A stretch of 64,000 nt of DNA, taken from the NCBI GenBank assembly GCA_913061475.1, contig CAJXUN010000010.1, positions 1 to 64,000 of the forward strand, given 5' to 3'. A program made the translations under genes and the position numbers. Source of the DNA: an uncultured Colwellia sp. (GTDB lineage: Bacteria > Pseudomonadota > Gammaproteobacteria > Enterobacterales > Alteromonadaceae). Below are positions 34,880-43,594 of this stretch, piece by piece; position 1 is the first letter of the stretch, and every line of letters starts with the position of its first letter. The notes below the pieces were generated by a model. It did no database searches, was not told where the DNA came from, and saw only the letters and a list, made by a program, of their open reading frames with translations.

Positions 34880-36001
34880 TTATTCAGCTGAGCTAGTTGG
34901 CATAGCACTAGCCGTTTTTTCTGCGGCAAAAATCGCTTCAACTTCATCACCGGCTCGCACAAAACCTTGGCCAAGGGTAATAATATCGGCTTGATCACCT
35001 AAGCCAGATAACCAAATACCATCTTTTTCACTTTTAACGATATTTATCGCGGTGAACTGTACAACATTATTCAAAACGGTTTTAACGCCAATATTGCCTT
35101 GTTCATCCAGTGCCAGTAGCGCAGGGGAAACTTTAATCGCGGAAACTTCAGCTAAAACAATATTAACTTCACTACTTAAACCAGCAAGTAATGTACTACC
35201 GGTGTTGTCAATCACGACCTCAATTTTGAAGGTATTGGTCGCATCATCAGCAACGCTAGCGATATAGCGCACTTTTCCCAGCAAGTTTTCTTTATTTAAT
35301 AAACGAATATTGGCATTTTGCCCGACTTTAAGCTGCGCAATGTTATTTTCACTGACATGGGCACGAACAACTAAAGGGTCTAAATCCGCTATCATTGCGA
35401 TGTCATCACCGCTTTTCACGTAGTCACCTTGTTCTACGTAACGAGTATTGAGTACGCCATCATACGGTGCTCGAATGACCGTATTGGCAATATCAATATT
35501 TAAGCGCACTATTTGCGCTTGCACTGAAGCTAAGTTCGCTGCTGCACTACTTACTTGTACTTTACCTTGATAACCATCAGCACTTAATTTTATAGCACCT
35601 TGGTGTTCAATTTCTCGCTGTGTCAATAGGGCTTCAGCCTGTGCTAATTGCGAGGCTAAATCGTTCAAGGCTAATTTAACAATTACCTGGCCTTTTTTAA
35701 CGCGAGCGCCACGTTTTGCAAGCACTTGTTCTATTTTCCCGGAAACTTCGGCTTTTAGCGTGGTAACACGATCAGGCTCAGTTCTACCGTATAACGCCAC
35801 CGTGTTACTAATAATTGCAGCATGTAAGGTTTCAACCTTAACTTTAGGTAAGATTACGCTATGGCTACTTTTTTCATTTGGAATTTCTTGTGCTTGCATC
35901 AACCCCGATGCCATCCATAAGACCAAAGCTAAAGTAATAATTATCGCGATAATATACGGGCGCTCGGCTAACCATTGACGACGTTGATTTGCGGTACTCA
36001 T
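34880..36001 (-). CDS. RND periplasmic adaptor (MFP) subunit
   Basis: This 373-residue membrane-fusion protein has an N-terminal transmembrane anchor (about 14-32). It has a lipoyl/hairpin/lipoyl arrangement (TLKAEVSGKIEQVLAKRGARVKKGQVI; alpha-hairpin with ALLTQREIEHQG; TVIRAPYDGVLNTRYVEQGDYVKSG), then beta-barrel and membrane-proximal domains. It bridges the permease to an outer-membrane channel. It is the first gene of a two-gene operon. Confidence 0.95.
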   Translation of the reverse strand: MSTANQRRQWLAERPYIIAIIITLALVLWMASGLMQAQEIPNEKSSHSVILPKVKVETLHAAIISNTVALYGRTEPDRVTTLKAEVSGKIEQVLAKRGARVKKGQVIVKLALNDLASQLAQAEALLTQREIEHQGAIKLSADGYQGKVQVSSAAANLASVQAQIVRLNIDIANTVIRAPYDGVLNTRYVEQGDYVKSGDDIAMIADLDPLVVRAHVSENNIAQLKVGQNANIRLLNKENLLGKVRYIASVADDATNTFKIEVVIDNTGSTLLAGLSSEVNIVLAEVSAIKVSPALLALDEQGNIGVKTVLNNVVQFTAINIVKSEKDGIWLSGLGDQADIITLGQGFVRAGDEVEAIFAAEKTASAMPTSSAE

Positions 36002-36479
36002 AATGCTTCCTAAATTTTATAAAACGGACACTTAGATGGTCAGATTACCCATAATGATACAGTGCAATATGTTTTTCGTCTTGTTTAGCTTTGCAACAAA
36101 AAGTAAATTATGCGCTAATTTTATGCTAATAATGACATACAAAGATTTAACGGTCAGCGTCATGTTGTTCGCAATAGCAGAACAACGGTAGACTTTACGT
36201 CACTAAGTTATACTGGAATCCAAGCGAAAAGAGTGATTCTCCGCAAACGACTATTCATACACAGCCTGCCTAGCCTCTTTAACGTTATGAAGCTGATAAT
36301 CTTACCGCTAATTTCACTACACTAATAACCAAACACTATGACCAATAATGTTAGCTATACTCCAACTTATCGAACTTATTATAATATTTACTCACCATGT
36401 GACTTTATTTCATCACTTGTTTTAAGCTATTGTGGTGCTGAAGTACGTGAAGTACCTAAAATAAATAAAAGGAATGGGG
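36002..36479. other. Divergent intergenic region between the RND adaptor and the lipoprotein gene
   Basis: About 480 bases with no supportable gene on either strand. It must hold the promoters for the two divergent units. An inverted repeat at 36164-36186 is listed separately. The stretch 36236-36420 is AT-rich with TTATTATAATATTT near 36378, which includes a TATAAT on the plus strand at 36381-36386, but no good -35 is visible. Confidence 0.5.
36164..36186. promoter_or_regulatory. Inverted repeat upstream of the RND operon (operator-like)
   Basis: A perfect 7-base inverted repeat, GTTGTTC - 9 bases - GAACAAC, lies about 160 bases before the adaptor start. Efflux operons are commonly controlled by TetR/MarR dimers at such sites, but no regulator gene is adjacent. 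Confidence 0.35.
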
Positions 36480-37754
36480 ATGATTCATTATAACAAGCTA
36501 ATAATCGCGGCCATTAACGCTATCAAGGCGTTAAAAATACATGCAGCTGCAAATCGGTTGTTGCGCACCATTACTATACTCTTCTCTATATTTCTGCTAT
36601 CTGGCTGTGGGGGTGGCTCGGATGAACGACCATGTAGTCGATCTGAAGATGTTTGTCTTATCGAGGTTCCCGTTCCAGAGCCAGTAGATATTTGGTGGGA
36701 TGCTCCATTACCTGACTTTTCTGACAATCCAGATAGGCCTACGATTTCTTTACTTGGCGAACGCACACAATATTTAACCTTAGGCACAGATTACCTCGAA
36801 ACAGGAGCAATAGCGGCTGATGAACAAGATGGCGACATCTCATCAGATATTGTCATCAGTGGCGATGTAAATACGAGTACTGTAGGTGATTACTTTGTTA
36901 GATACGCGGTTACCGACAGTAGCGCGACGGTTGCTATTGAACAAGTACGTATAGTTCGTGTTATCGATAACGCCGCAGAAAATTTCTCTCGTCGACCGCT
37001 AGGCAGTACTATCGCAAATTTTGGTTACCTTGAGCATTTACCTACTGATTACGGTCAAACAACCAGTGAAAAACCGCCATTATTAATCTATCTACATGGC
37101 GGCGGCGGTAATTTGGAGTTTACCAATACCTCAGATCCAACCATGGCGCTCGATGCCGTAATCAATAATTATGGTGTGCCGAAAATCATTGAAGATGACC
37201 AATGGGATGATACCTTACCATTTGTTGTCTTAGCACCACAATTGGGTGGTGTGCCCAGTTCAGGTTATAAAGCCAGATTAGACGCTTTTGTCGATTATGC
37301 TGTTCACACATATGATATTGATATATCAAGAGTATATTTAACGGGTTATAGTCAGGGGGGATTTCTTAGTGCTGTTTACGCAAAAGATTTTCCAGATAAA
37401 ATAGCAGCTGTGGCAGCAGTATCATCGGCTTTTTCTAGTGAGCTTCTACCTTTGCCTGACAACTTTTGTGATATTGAACGTGTACCGGTATGGTTTTTTC
37501 ATGCCACCAATGATGAAGTGATCAGTTTCGTTAATACTTTTCAAGTTTACAATGCGATTTTAGATAACTGCCAGCCTGGCATATTGCCAAAATTATCACT
37601 TGTCATCGGCGGAGAGCATGCTATTCATCATGCTGTTTTTAACCTAGAGGCATTGGTAGGTGGCTTTGCTGAGGCAGTATATGATCCACGGTTTGAACCT
37701 TATGACACAAGTGTTTATCAATGGTTGCTAAGTCACAGCTTAGAGAATCGTTAA
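36480..37754 (+). CDS. Lipoprotein: Ig-like (DUF5011) domain fused to an alpha/beta-hydrolase esterase
   Basis: This 424-residue protein has a long basic N-region and hydrophobic stretch ending in the lipobox LLSGC (Cys43) followed by a Gly/Ser linker. Residues about 85-162 form a DUF5011/HYR-type Ig-like domain (GTDYLETGAIAADEQDGDIS, then GDYFVRYAVTDSSA). Residues about 175-424 are a PHB-depolymerase-like hydrolase with LIYLHGGGG (oxyanion region), GYSQGG (nucleophile Ser291), TNDEV (Asp345) and GGEHAIHH (His). I chose the ATG at 36480 because AGGA lies 6 bases upstream; one at 36474 would add two residues. The substrate is unknown; the lipid anchor places it at the cell surface or outer-membrane periplasmic face. 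Confidence 0.85.
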   Translation: MIHYNKLIIAAINAIKALKIHAAANRLLRTITILFSIFLLSGCGGGSDERPCSRSEDVCLIEVPVPEPVDIWWDAPLPDFSDNPDRPTISLLGERTQYLTLGTDYLETGAIAADEQDGDISSDIVISGDVNTSTVGDYFVRYAVTDSSATVAIEQVRIVRVIDNAAENFSRRPLGSTIANFGYLEHLPTDYGQTTSEKPPLLIYLHGGGGNLEFTNTSDPTMALDAVINNYGVPKIIEDDQWDDTLPFVVLAPQLGGVPSSGYKARLDAFVDYAVHTYDIDISRVYLTGYSQGGFLSAVYAKDFPDKIAAVAAVSSAFSSELLPLPDNFCDIERVPVWFFHATNDEVISFVNTFQVYNAILDNCQPGILPKLSLVIGGEHAIHHAVFNLEALVGGFAEAVYDPRFEPYDTSVYQWLLSHSLENR

Positions 37755-37860
37755 TAACATTCGTCGCAAATCGCTTTATTGTGTTTTTACACCCCAATTT
37801 TAAACTGTAAAAATGTCATAAAGCAACATTGCATGACACTAATGTTAAATAACGCACAAA

Positions 37861-37885
37861 AAAAGCCGACATAATGTCGGCTTTT
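37861..37885. terminator. Bidirectional terminator between the esterase gene and erpA
   Basis: AAAAGCCGACAT pairs with ATGTCGGCTTTT with a very short centre. On the minus strand a seven-T run follows. It serves the convergent esterase and erpA genes. Confidence 0.92.
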
Positions 37886-37904
37886 CGAGTTTATGGTGCT
37901 ATAA

Positions 37905-38246
37905 CTAAATCGAGAATGAAGAGCCACAGCCACAAGTTGTGCTAGCATTGGGATTGTGCACTAAAAAGCGACTCCCCTCTAAACCTTCTACGTAATCAAC
38001 TTCACCATCAACCAAATATTGTAAGCTCATAGGATCAATCACCATAGTGACACCTTTTTTAACTATGGTCATATCGCCGTCATTCACTTTTTCATCGAAG
38101 GTAAACCCATACGAAAAACCTGAGCAACCACCTCCCGTAACATATACCCGTAACTTCAGGTCTGGATTCTCTTCTTCCGTGATCAACGACAATACTTTAG
38201 TCGCAGCAGCGTCCGAAAATTTGATAGGTAATTCAGGATTTGACAT
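37905..38246 (-). CDS. erpA: Iron-sulfur cluster insertion protein ErpA
   Basis: This 113-residue A-type carrier has the three cluster-binding Cys: [12 protein letters not shown] and the C-terminal [35 protein letters not shown] is near-identical to E. coli ErpA. ErpA delivers Fe-S clusters to IspG, IspH and respiratory enzymes. I set the start at the ATG at 38246 (MSNPELP); a TTG three codons earlier is possible but unlikely. Confidence 0.97.
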   Translation of the reverse strand: MSNPELPIKFSDAAATKVLSLITEEENPDLKLRVYVTGGGCSGFSYGFTFDEKVNDGDMTIVKKGVTMVIDPMSLQYLVDGEVDYVEGLEGSRFLVHNPNASTTCGCGSSFSI

Positions 38247-38310
38247 AAAACTCAACTTAAAACGAATGAACTAGAGCGATTATCTTAAACTTGACTGTTT
38301 TAATCAAGTA

Positions 38311-39054
38311 TTATGGCGAACTCTGCTCAATATTATCAATACTTTTCAACCAAGGGTGAATTTGGTCAATGCGATTATATTCTTGCCATTTACCTTTTGG
38401 TAATATTGCCGCAACATTAATAGTTTCTGGAATAAAGTTTTTAGGTAGAGTCAACTCACCACTAATGATCTGGAAGTACTGAAAACTAAAGGATAAATCT
38501 TTCTTTGTTAATGTCGATAACACTGACAAAGGAATAGTGGTCGGTTTATTATCTAAACTCCCCGTGATCGAGACTTCAATAAAACCTTTTGCATAACGTT
38601 TGCGTAATAATTGCTGCACCAGCACAACTTGAAAGCGATAATGATCGGGGCTTTCTGTTTTGGTTAAATTGATATTATCAATAACTAAACCGTTAGCGGC
38701 CTTTTCAGGTGCCATCACTTTTTCATAAAAAGCGAGCTCTTTTTTTACTTGAAAATGCTCTTGTTCAATAGACTTTAAAGTTTGCTGACTGCGCTGATTA
38801 GCCATCCGCTCTACTTCAAGCTCAACATCTAAGGTATTGATACGTTTAGTCTTATCTACTAATTGCTGATAAAGAAAATCTAAACGTGTTTGCTGTTGCG
38901 CTAACGTTTGGCTTTGGTAGCTATGATAGAAGTTACCTACACGATAGCCACAAAATACCGAAATAGCGACAATGGTGAGTAGTAATATGGCTGAACGAAA
39001 TGCTCCTAAGCGCATCACGACAGTACTGAGATTTATTTTTGCTAACCAATTCAT
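38311..39054 (-). CDS. DUF6776-family membrane protein
   Basis: This 247-residue protein has one N-terminal transmembrane helix (about 20-42), a coiled coil (about 48-110, QQQTRLDFLYQQLVDKTKRI onward) and a beta-rich C-terminal domain with YEKVMAPEKAANGLVI. This pattern fits the DUF6776 family, often found near erpA in gammaproteobacteria. The function is unknown. It is divergent from the ClC gene with a 60-base gap. Confidence 0.8.
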   Translation of the reverse strand: MNWLAKINLSTVVMRLGAFRSAILLLTIVAISVFCGYRVGNFYHSYQSQTLAQQQTRLDFLYQQLVDKTKRINTLDVELEVERMANQRSQQTLKSIEQEHFQVKKELAFYEKVMAPEKAANGLVIDNINLTKTESPDHYRFQVVLVQQLLRKRYAKGFIEVSITGSLDNKPTTIPLSVLSTLTKKDLSFSFQYFQIISGELTLPKNFIPETINVAAILPKGKWQEYNRIDQIHPWLKSIDNIEQSSP

Positions 39055-39113
39055 TTGAAAAGTATTATGATATCCAGAAGGTCTGTAAATAAGCCCAATA
39101 AAAATAACTCAAT

Positions 39114-40802
39114 ATGAAAGCAATATTCCACTTAAAAAAGCGTCTTGCCTTACCGCAAACATCTTGGCAACTATGTTTATTAGCCGCCATTGGTGGTTTT
39201 GCATCCGCCCTGTTAGTGGTGTTATTCATTTTTGCCATAGAAGGCATTCAGTTATTTTTTCTAAGCGAAAAAGATGACTATAACAGCTTATCAGCGTTAA
39301 GTCGTTTTCAATTGCCAATTATAGGCGCCGTCATTATTATCTTCTTCGCTTGGCTAACAGGTTACAAGTATATACGTAGTGGTATTCCCTATGTCTTACA
39401 TCGTTTAAAAATAGCCAATGGTGTCATGCCATTGCGTAATACCATCAACCAGTTTATTGGCAGTACGATAGCACTTGCAGCTGGTTTTTCTGTTGGTAGA
39501 GAAGGTCCCGCAGTACACCTAGGTGCGGCATGTAGTAGCTATATAGGCAACAAGTTAAATTTACCTTACAACGCTATTCGTAGTTTAAGCGCTTGTGGTA
39601 TTGCTGCTGGCATAGCCGCTTGTTTCAATACACCGATAGCCGCCGTTTTATTTGTGATGGAAGTTATCTTACGAGAGTATAAAGTACACATTTTTATTCC
39701 GGTGATGATCGCAGCAATTGTCGGCTCAATGACCACAAGCAGCATTTTTGGACCCACCCATGAATTTGGTTACTTTACTGCTATCAGACTAACAACTGAA
39801 CATTATACTTCTTTAGCGATACTGGGTGTTGTACTGGGCGTTATTGCCTTTGCTTTTAATCGCTATTTAATTTTAGTGATCAAACACAGTGCTCGTTTTC
39901 ATATTATTCCGAGGATACTTACCGCTGCTTTTATTACTGGTGCACTTGGCTATGCTGTGCCTTTTGCTATGGGTACAGATTTAAGTGCTATAAATTTTGC
40001 GTTACAAAGCAATGTCGAATTGCAGCTATTGTTGGGCTTATTAGTAGCAAAAATGATCATGACTATTATGGCGCTTGGCCTTGGAATACCCGGCGGTATT
40101 ATTGGACCCATTTTAGGTATTGGCGCCATTGCCGGCACGTGTGGTTCAATAATCGCAATGCACTTTATGGGGGGTAGCATTTCTGCTAGCGACTTTGCAT
40201 TAATGGGTATGGCAGGATTTATGGCAGCCACACTCAATGCCCCGTTAGCAGCACTGCTTTGTGTGGTCGAGCTATCTAATCAAATTGAAATTATCGTACC
40301 CGCTATGATTGTGATCACCAGTGCCTGCATTTCGTCAGGGCAGTTTTTTGGTAACCGCTCAATCTTTATTATGCAATTGGAAATTCAAGGCTTAGCTTAT
40401 CGTCGGCCGCCAATAGAAAAATCTTTGCAGCGCATCGGCGTTATCGGCGTTATGGAAGAGAACATAACACTATTACAGCAAACTGATGATGACACTGTCG
40501 CAGCTGCCTTATCAAATCAAGCTTCGCCGCAGCATATTATTGCTAAAGTAACTCAACCTGATGATTCAATAGAATTTATTTTCTATCAGCAAAATAGAAC
40601 TAACATTGACGATGAACCTAGCATAGAAAAACACACTTTGATCCCACTTCCCAGCCAATCATCACTCGCGGAAGCTTATTTATTACTAGTTAAGAAAAGA
40701 GCCGGCGGCGTTTATATATATCAAGATAATCCGAACAACATTATGGGTATAATACCTTTTGACTCAATTCGCTCTTATTTAATGAAAGGAAAGACCAACT
40801 AA
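39114..40802 (+). CDS. ClC-family chloride channel/transporter with C-terminal CBS-like domain
   Basis: This 562-residue protein has a ClC core (about 20-425) with the selectivity segments RSGIP (88-92), GREGP (128-132, gating Glu130) and GGIIGP in place of GxFxP. Near FNTPIAAVLFVMEV the external part of the E. coli ClC internal Glu pair is kept (Glu183), but the second position, E203 of E. coli, is Val184. A C-terminal region (about 440-562) ends in a CBS-like stretch (GGVYIYQDNPNNIMGIIP). The stop overlaps the hemJ start as TAATG. Confidence 0.93.
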   Translation: MKAIFHLKKRLALPQTSWQLCLLAAIGGFASALLVVLFIFAIEGIQLFFLSEKDDYNSLSALSRFQLPIIGAVIIIFFAWLTGYKYIRSGIPYVLHRLKIANGVMPLRNTINQFIGSTIALAAGFSVGREGPAVHLGAACSSYIGNKLNLPYNAIRSLSACGIAAGIAACFNTPIAAVLFVMEVILREYKVHIFIPVMIAAIVGSMTTSSIFGPTHEFGYFTAIRLTTEHYTSLAILGVVLGVIAFAFNRYLILVIKHSARFHIIPRILTAAFITGALGYAVPFAMGTDLSAINFALQSNVELQLLLGLLVAKMIMTIMALGLGIPGGIIGPILGIGAIAGTCGSIIAMHFMGGSISASDFALMGMAGFMAATLNAPLAALLCVVELSNQIEIIVPAMIVITSACISSGQFFGNRSIFIMQLEIQGLAYRRPPIEKSLQRIGVIGVMEENITLLQQTDDDTVAAALSNQASPQHIIAKVTQPDDSIEFIFYQQNRTNIDDEPSIEKHTLIPLPSQSSLAEAYLLLVKKRAGGVYIYQDNPNNIMGIIPFDSIRSYLMKGKTN

Positions 40803-41233
40803 TGAATACCCTCCTTTGGCTTAAAGCATTTCACGTTATATTTATGGTGGCATGGTTTGCCGGTATTTTTTATTTGCCACGTATCTTCGTCAATCACGCC
40901 GAGTCAAGTGAGCCATTAGTACATCAGCAACTTAAGGGCATGGAGCGTCGATTACTCTACTTTGTTACCCCCTTTGCCATTTTTACCGTTTTATTGGGTA
41001 TCGCGATTATTTATCAATATGGTTACCCATGGTTTGTTGCAGCTAAGTGGTTGCACGTAAAAATATCACTGGTCGTATTGTTACTGATTTACCATGGCTA
41101 CTGCTTTAAACTAGTCAACACTTTTGCCGCAGATAAAAACACACGCTCCGGTAAATTTTATAGATTTTTCAATGAAATACCGGTAATTATTTTATTTATC
41201 GTCATCATATTAGTCTATGTAAAGCCATTTTAG
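40802..41233 (+). CDS. hemJ: Protoporphyrinogen IX oxidase HemJ
   Basis: This 143-residue protein has four transmembrane helices. FHVIFMVAWFAGIFYLPRIFV at the N-terminus contains the conserved His, and KWLHVKISLVVLLLIYHGYC carries the second His/Lys set. HemJ oxidises protoporphyrinogen IX in haem synthesis and replaces HemG/HemY in many marine bacteria. It is translationally coupled to the upstream ClC gene through a one-base overlap. Confidence 0.94.
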   Translation: MNTLLWLKAFHVIFMVAWFAGIFYLPRIFVNHAESSEPLVHQQLKGMERRLLYFVTPFAIFTVLLGIAIIYQYGYPWFVAAKWLHVKISLVVLLLIYHGYCFKLVNTFAADKNTRSGKFYRFFNEIPVIILFIVIILVYVKPF

Positions 41234-41413
41234 TTGGATTGGGTCTATTGGCGTTTTATTTTAGTCTCTGCTCTAGGATATAGGTGCTTAGCGAAAGCAG
41301 GACGCGGTAAGCTTTGCGTAAAATGCACTTGGAACAATCACACATTACATAAGCGCCTTGATAACCATCTTTTTAAAGCGTACCAGCACTATACGATGAA
41401 AGATCAACAGACC

Positions 41414-42289
41414 CTAGTGAAAATAATCAAGCCACAAGGATCTATCGTTTAAAACCTCGCGGCTTTTTTCTGATAATAAAGGGTTTTTTAATGTGAAAAC
41501 TTTACGTTGCGGTAAATTTGCTTTTACTAAAATATTTTGAGTTACAGGATGCTGTAAAAAGAATTCATTAAACGCCCCAGAGTCAACTATTGCAGAAAAA
41601 CCCTCATGTATTCGCTGCGCCAAGCGATGATTAGCCTTGTTGGTAAAAAAATACATTGGTGCGGGATATTTTAGTAAAAAATGCTCTTCAACAACAAACT
41701 GACTTTTATTTTCTATTTCAATCCAAGGTTCGTGCAGAGCCCGAGGAAAATAATCAAAGCGACGCTTCTCCAACATGGACAATAACGAAACGGCATTTCC
41801 TTCGATGACATCAAAGCCATTAGCTCGCAAAATGTCGCTATCTGGCCAATCATAACCTTGACCTGCCGACATTTTTTTTAATTGCTCTAGCGTGATGTTT
41901 GGCGAAAAGATAGCCATATCATCATGACGAATAATCGCTAGGCGCACTCCCATAAGGCCCTTTAATATCGGGATATAAATAGCTTGTAAGTTTTGCTCTA
42001 GGTTATGAGATGTCATCCGCCAAGTAACATCAATAGTTTCTCCCTGCTGCACCATTATTGATGTTCTACCTTGCGACATCTCTACGACCACAGGCTTAAG
42101 TTGAAACTCGCCATATTTATCTTGTGAGGCTGCCAAAATTAATTTCAGTAAATCAATGTAGTATTTTTGTTTAGGATCAGCGTGTGATTCAGAAATATTA
42201 TACCTAATAACATCAATAGCTTGTGTATTAGCACAGTTGAAAAAAATAAGAATAATAACGGGAAATAAGAGAAGTTTTCGCATATCCAT
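41414..42289 (-). CDS. Periplasmic solute-binding-like protein (SBP family 3 type)
   Basis: This 291-residue exported protein has a signal peptide (MDMRKLLLFPVIILIFFNC, cleavage near TQA). The body resembles family 3 solute-binding proteins: an IRYNISESHADPKQKYYIDL start, a TIDVTWRMTSHNLEQ region and YPAPMYFFTNKANHRLAQRI near the end. Such lone proteins without ABC genes are frequent in Alteromonadales; the ligand is not known. An internal Met two codons later (42283) is also possible. Confidence 0.75.
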   Translation of the reverse strand: MDMRKLLLFPVIILIFFNCANTQAIDVIRYNISESHADPKQKYYIDLLKLILAASQDKYGEFQLKPVVVEMSQGRTSIMVQQGETIDVTWRMTSHNLEQNLQAIYIPILKGLMGVRLAIIRHDDMAIFSPNITLEQLKKMSAGQGYDWPDSDILRANGFDVIEGNAVSLLSMLEKRRFDYFPRALHEPWIEIENKSQFVVEEHFLLKYPAPMYFFTNKANHRLAQRIHEGFSAIVDSGAFNEFFLQHPVTQNILVKANLPQRKVFTLKNPLLSEKSREVLNDRSLWLDYFH

Positions 42290-42393
42290 TGCAACCTAGT
42301 TCCTTGTGTAGCTTTAATTATAAACTAGTTCCAGAAAATTTCTATTGCGCTTAGTGCTTAGCTTATTTTCTTAACCCAAATCAAGATAATACA

Positions 42394-42438
42394 TTCTCAG
42401 TATTCATATTTTATGCTATATTTCGCTGCAATTTTTTG
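42394..42438 (+). promoter_or_regulatory. pyrB promoter with an AATTTTTTG initially transcribed region
   Basis: TTCTCA (42394-42399), a 17-base spacer ending TGC, then TATATT (42417-42422) form an extended -10 promoter. Seven bases later, at the expected start, comes AATTTTTTG (42430-42438). In E. coli pyrBI the same 7-base spacing precedes AATTTG, where high UTP causes reiterative U addition and abortive transcription. A small hairpin (438-463) and a five-codon ORF from 42474 follow; no terminator is seen in the leader. Confidence 0.6.
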
Positions 42439-42538
42439 TTGTTGTCGGCTCAAAAACAGCAACTCACTAGCTAATGAAATTATCAAGGTAAGTCAACTCA
42501 CCATATTGATAATGATTTCGAGAATTTAGGTATCAACT

Positions 42539-43549
42539 ATGATGAAATTTGAAGGAAGCCATATATTATCTGTCTCGCAATTTGATAGAGAAAGTATTTC
42601 CCGTATTTTAGAGATTTCAACCTTAATGGCGCCCTACGCCATGCGTAAAAAGCGCTGCCATGTCTTAGAGGGAGCAATATTAAGTAATTTATTTTTTGAA
42701 CCTAGCACTCGCACACGCGTAAGTTTTGGAACCGCATTTAATTTACTCGGTGGCTTTGTCAGAGAAACCGTTGGCCAAGAGAACTCATCGTTGTCAAAGG
42801 GTGAGTCTTTGTTTGACACTGCTCGCGTGATTAGTGGCTATTCTGATGTTATTGCTATGCGCCATCCAACGATGCACTCTGTTGAAGAGTTTGCCAAAGG
42901 AAGTAGCGTACCCGTAATTAACGGTGGTGACGGCGCTAACGAGCATCCAACTCAGGCCTTACTTGATCTATTTACCATACAGTCTGAAATGGCGCGCTAT
43001 GATATGGGCTTAGACAACTTAAATATTGTTTTAATGGGTGATCTAAAACACGGGAGAACCGTGCACTCGCTATCAAAGTTACTAAGCTTATATAACAATA
43101 TTAAAATCACTATGATTGCCCCTAATGCATTGCAAATGCCTGACAGTATCGTGTCGACCTTGACCAATGCCGGACACCAGGTGGTTATTACCGATAAAAT
43201 CGAAGGCAATTTAGCCTGTGACGTTATTTATCAGACCCGGATACAACAAGAGCGATTTGCCAGCAAAGATGAAGCTGACTTATATCGTGGACACTTCAGC
43301 CTCAATCGAGGTGTATATCAGCAATATTGCCATGACCATACCGTTATCATGCACCCATTACCACGAGACTCTCGTGCCGAAGCCAATGAATTAGATATCG
43401 ATTTAAATGACTTGGATAATTTAGCGATATTCCGTCAGGCTCAAAATGGCGTACTGGTACGTATGGCATTATTTGCTTTAAGTTTAGGCGTTGAAAATCA
43501 ATTACATCATTTCGAAAAGCCCGTAACTTGGCACACCAATAAATACTAA
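42539..43549 (+). CDS. pyrB: Aspartate carbamoyltransferase catalytic subunit
   Basis: This 336-residue enzyme makes carbamoyl-aspartate in pyrimidine synthesis. It has the carbamoyl-phosphate loop FFEPSTRTRVSFGTAF (STRTR at 56-60), the HPTQALLDLFT motif, and the HPLPRDSRAEANELD loop. No pyrI regulatory-chain gene follows; a hemL gene does. It may thus belong to the class that acts without PyrI, with control at transcription initiation. Confidence 0.96.
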   Translation: MMKFEGSHILSVSQFDRESISRILEISTLMAPYAMRKKRCHVLEGAILSNLFFEPSTRTRVSFGTAFNLLGGFVRETVGQENSSLSKGESLFDTARVISGYSDVIAMRHPTMHSVEEFAKGSSVPVINGGDGANEHPTQALLDLFTIQSEMARYDMGLDNLNIVLMGDLKHGRTVHSLSKLLSLYNNIKITMIAPNALQMPDSIVSTLTNAGHQVVITDKIEGNLACDVIYQTRIQQERFASKDEADLYRGHFSLNRGVYQQYCHDHTVIMHPLPRDSRAEANELDIDLNDLDNLAIFRQAQNGVLVRMALFALSLGVENQLHHFEKPVTWHTNKY

Positions 43550-43594
43550 TTTTAACCTCGACAGTTAGGTTACGTTAACAATGAGTAGCATATT

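Noticed and set aside
41234-41452. Plus-strand frame of 72 codons after hemJ
   Set aside because: It abuts the hemJ stop but has no SD and no family resemblance, and overlaps the end of the solute-binding gene in antisense. I treat 41234-41413 as non-coding.
42474-42491. Five-codon ORF in the pyrB leader as an attenuator leader peptide
   Set aside because: No terminator hairpin with T-run follows it before pyrB, so classical attenuation is not supported.
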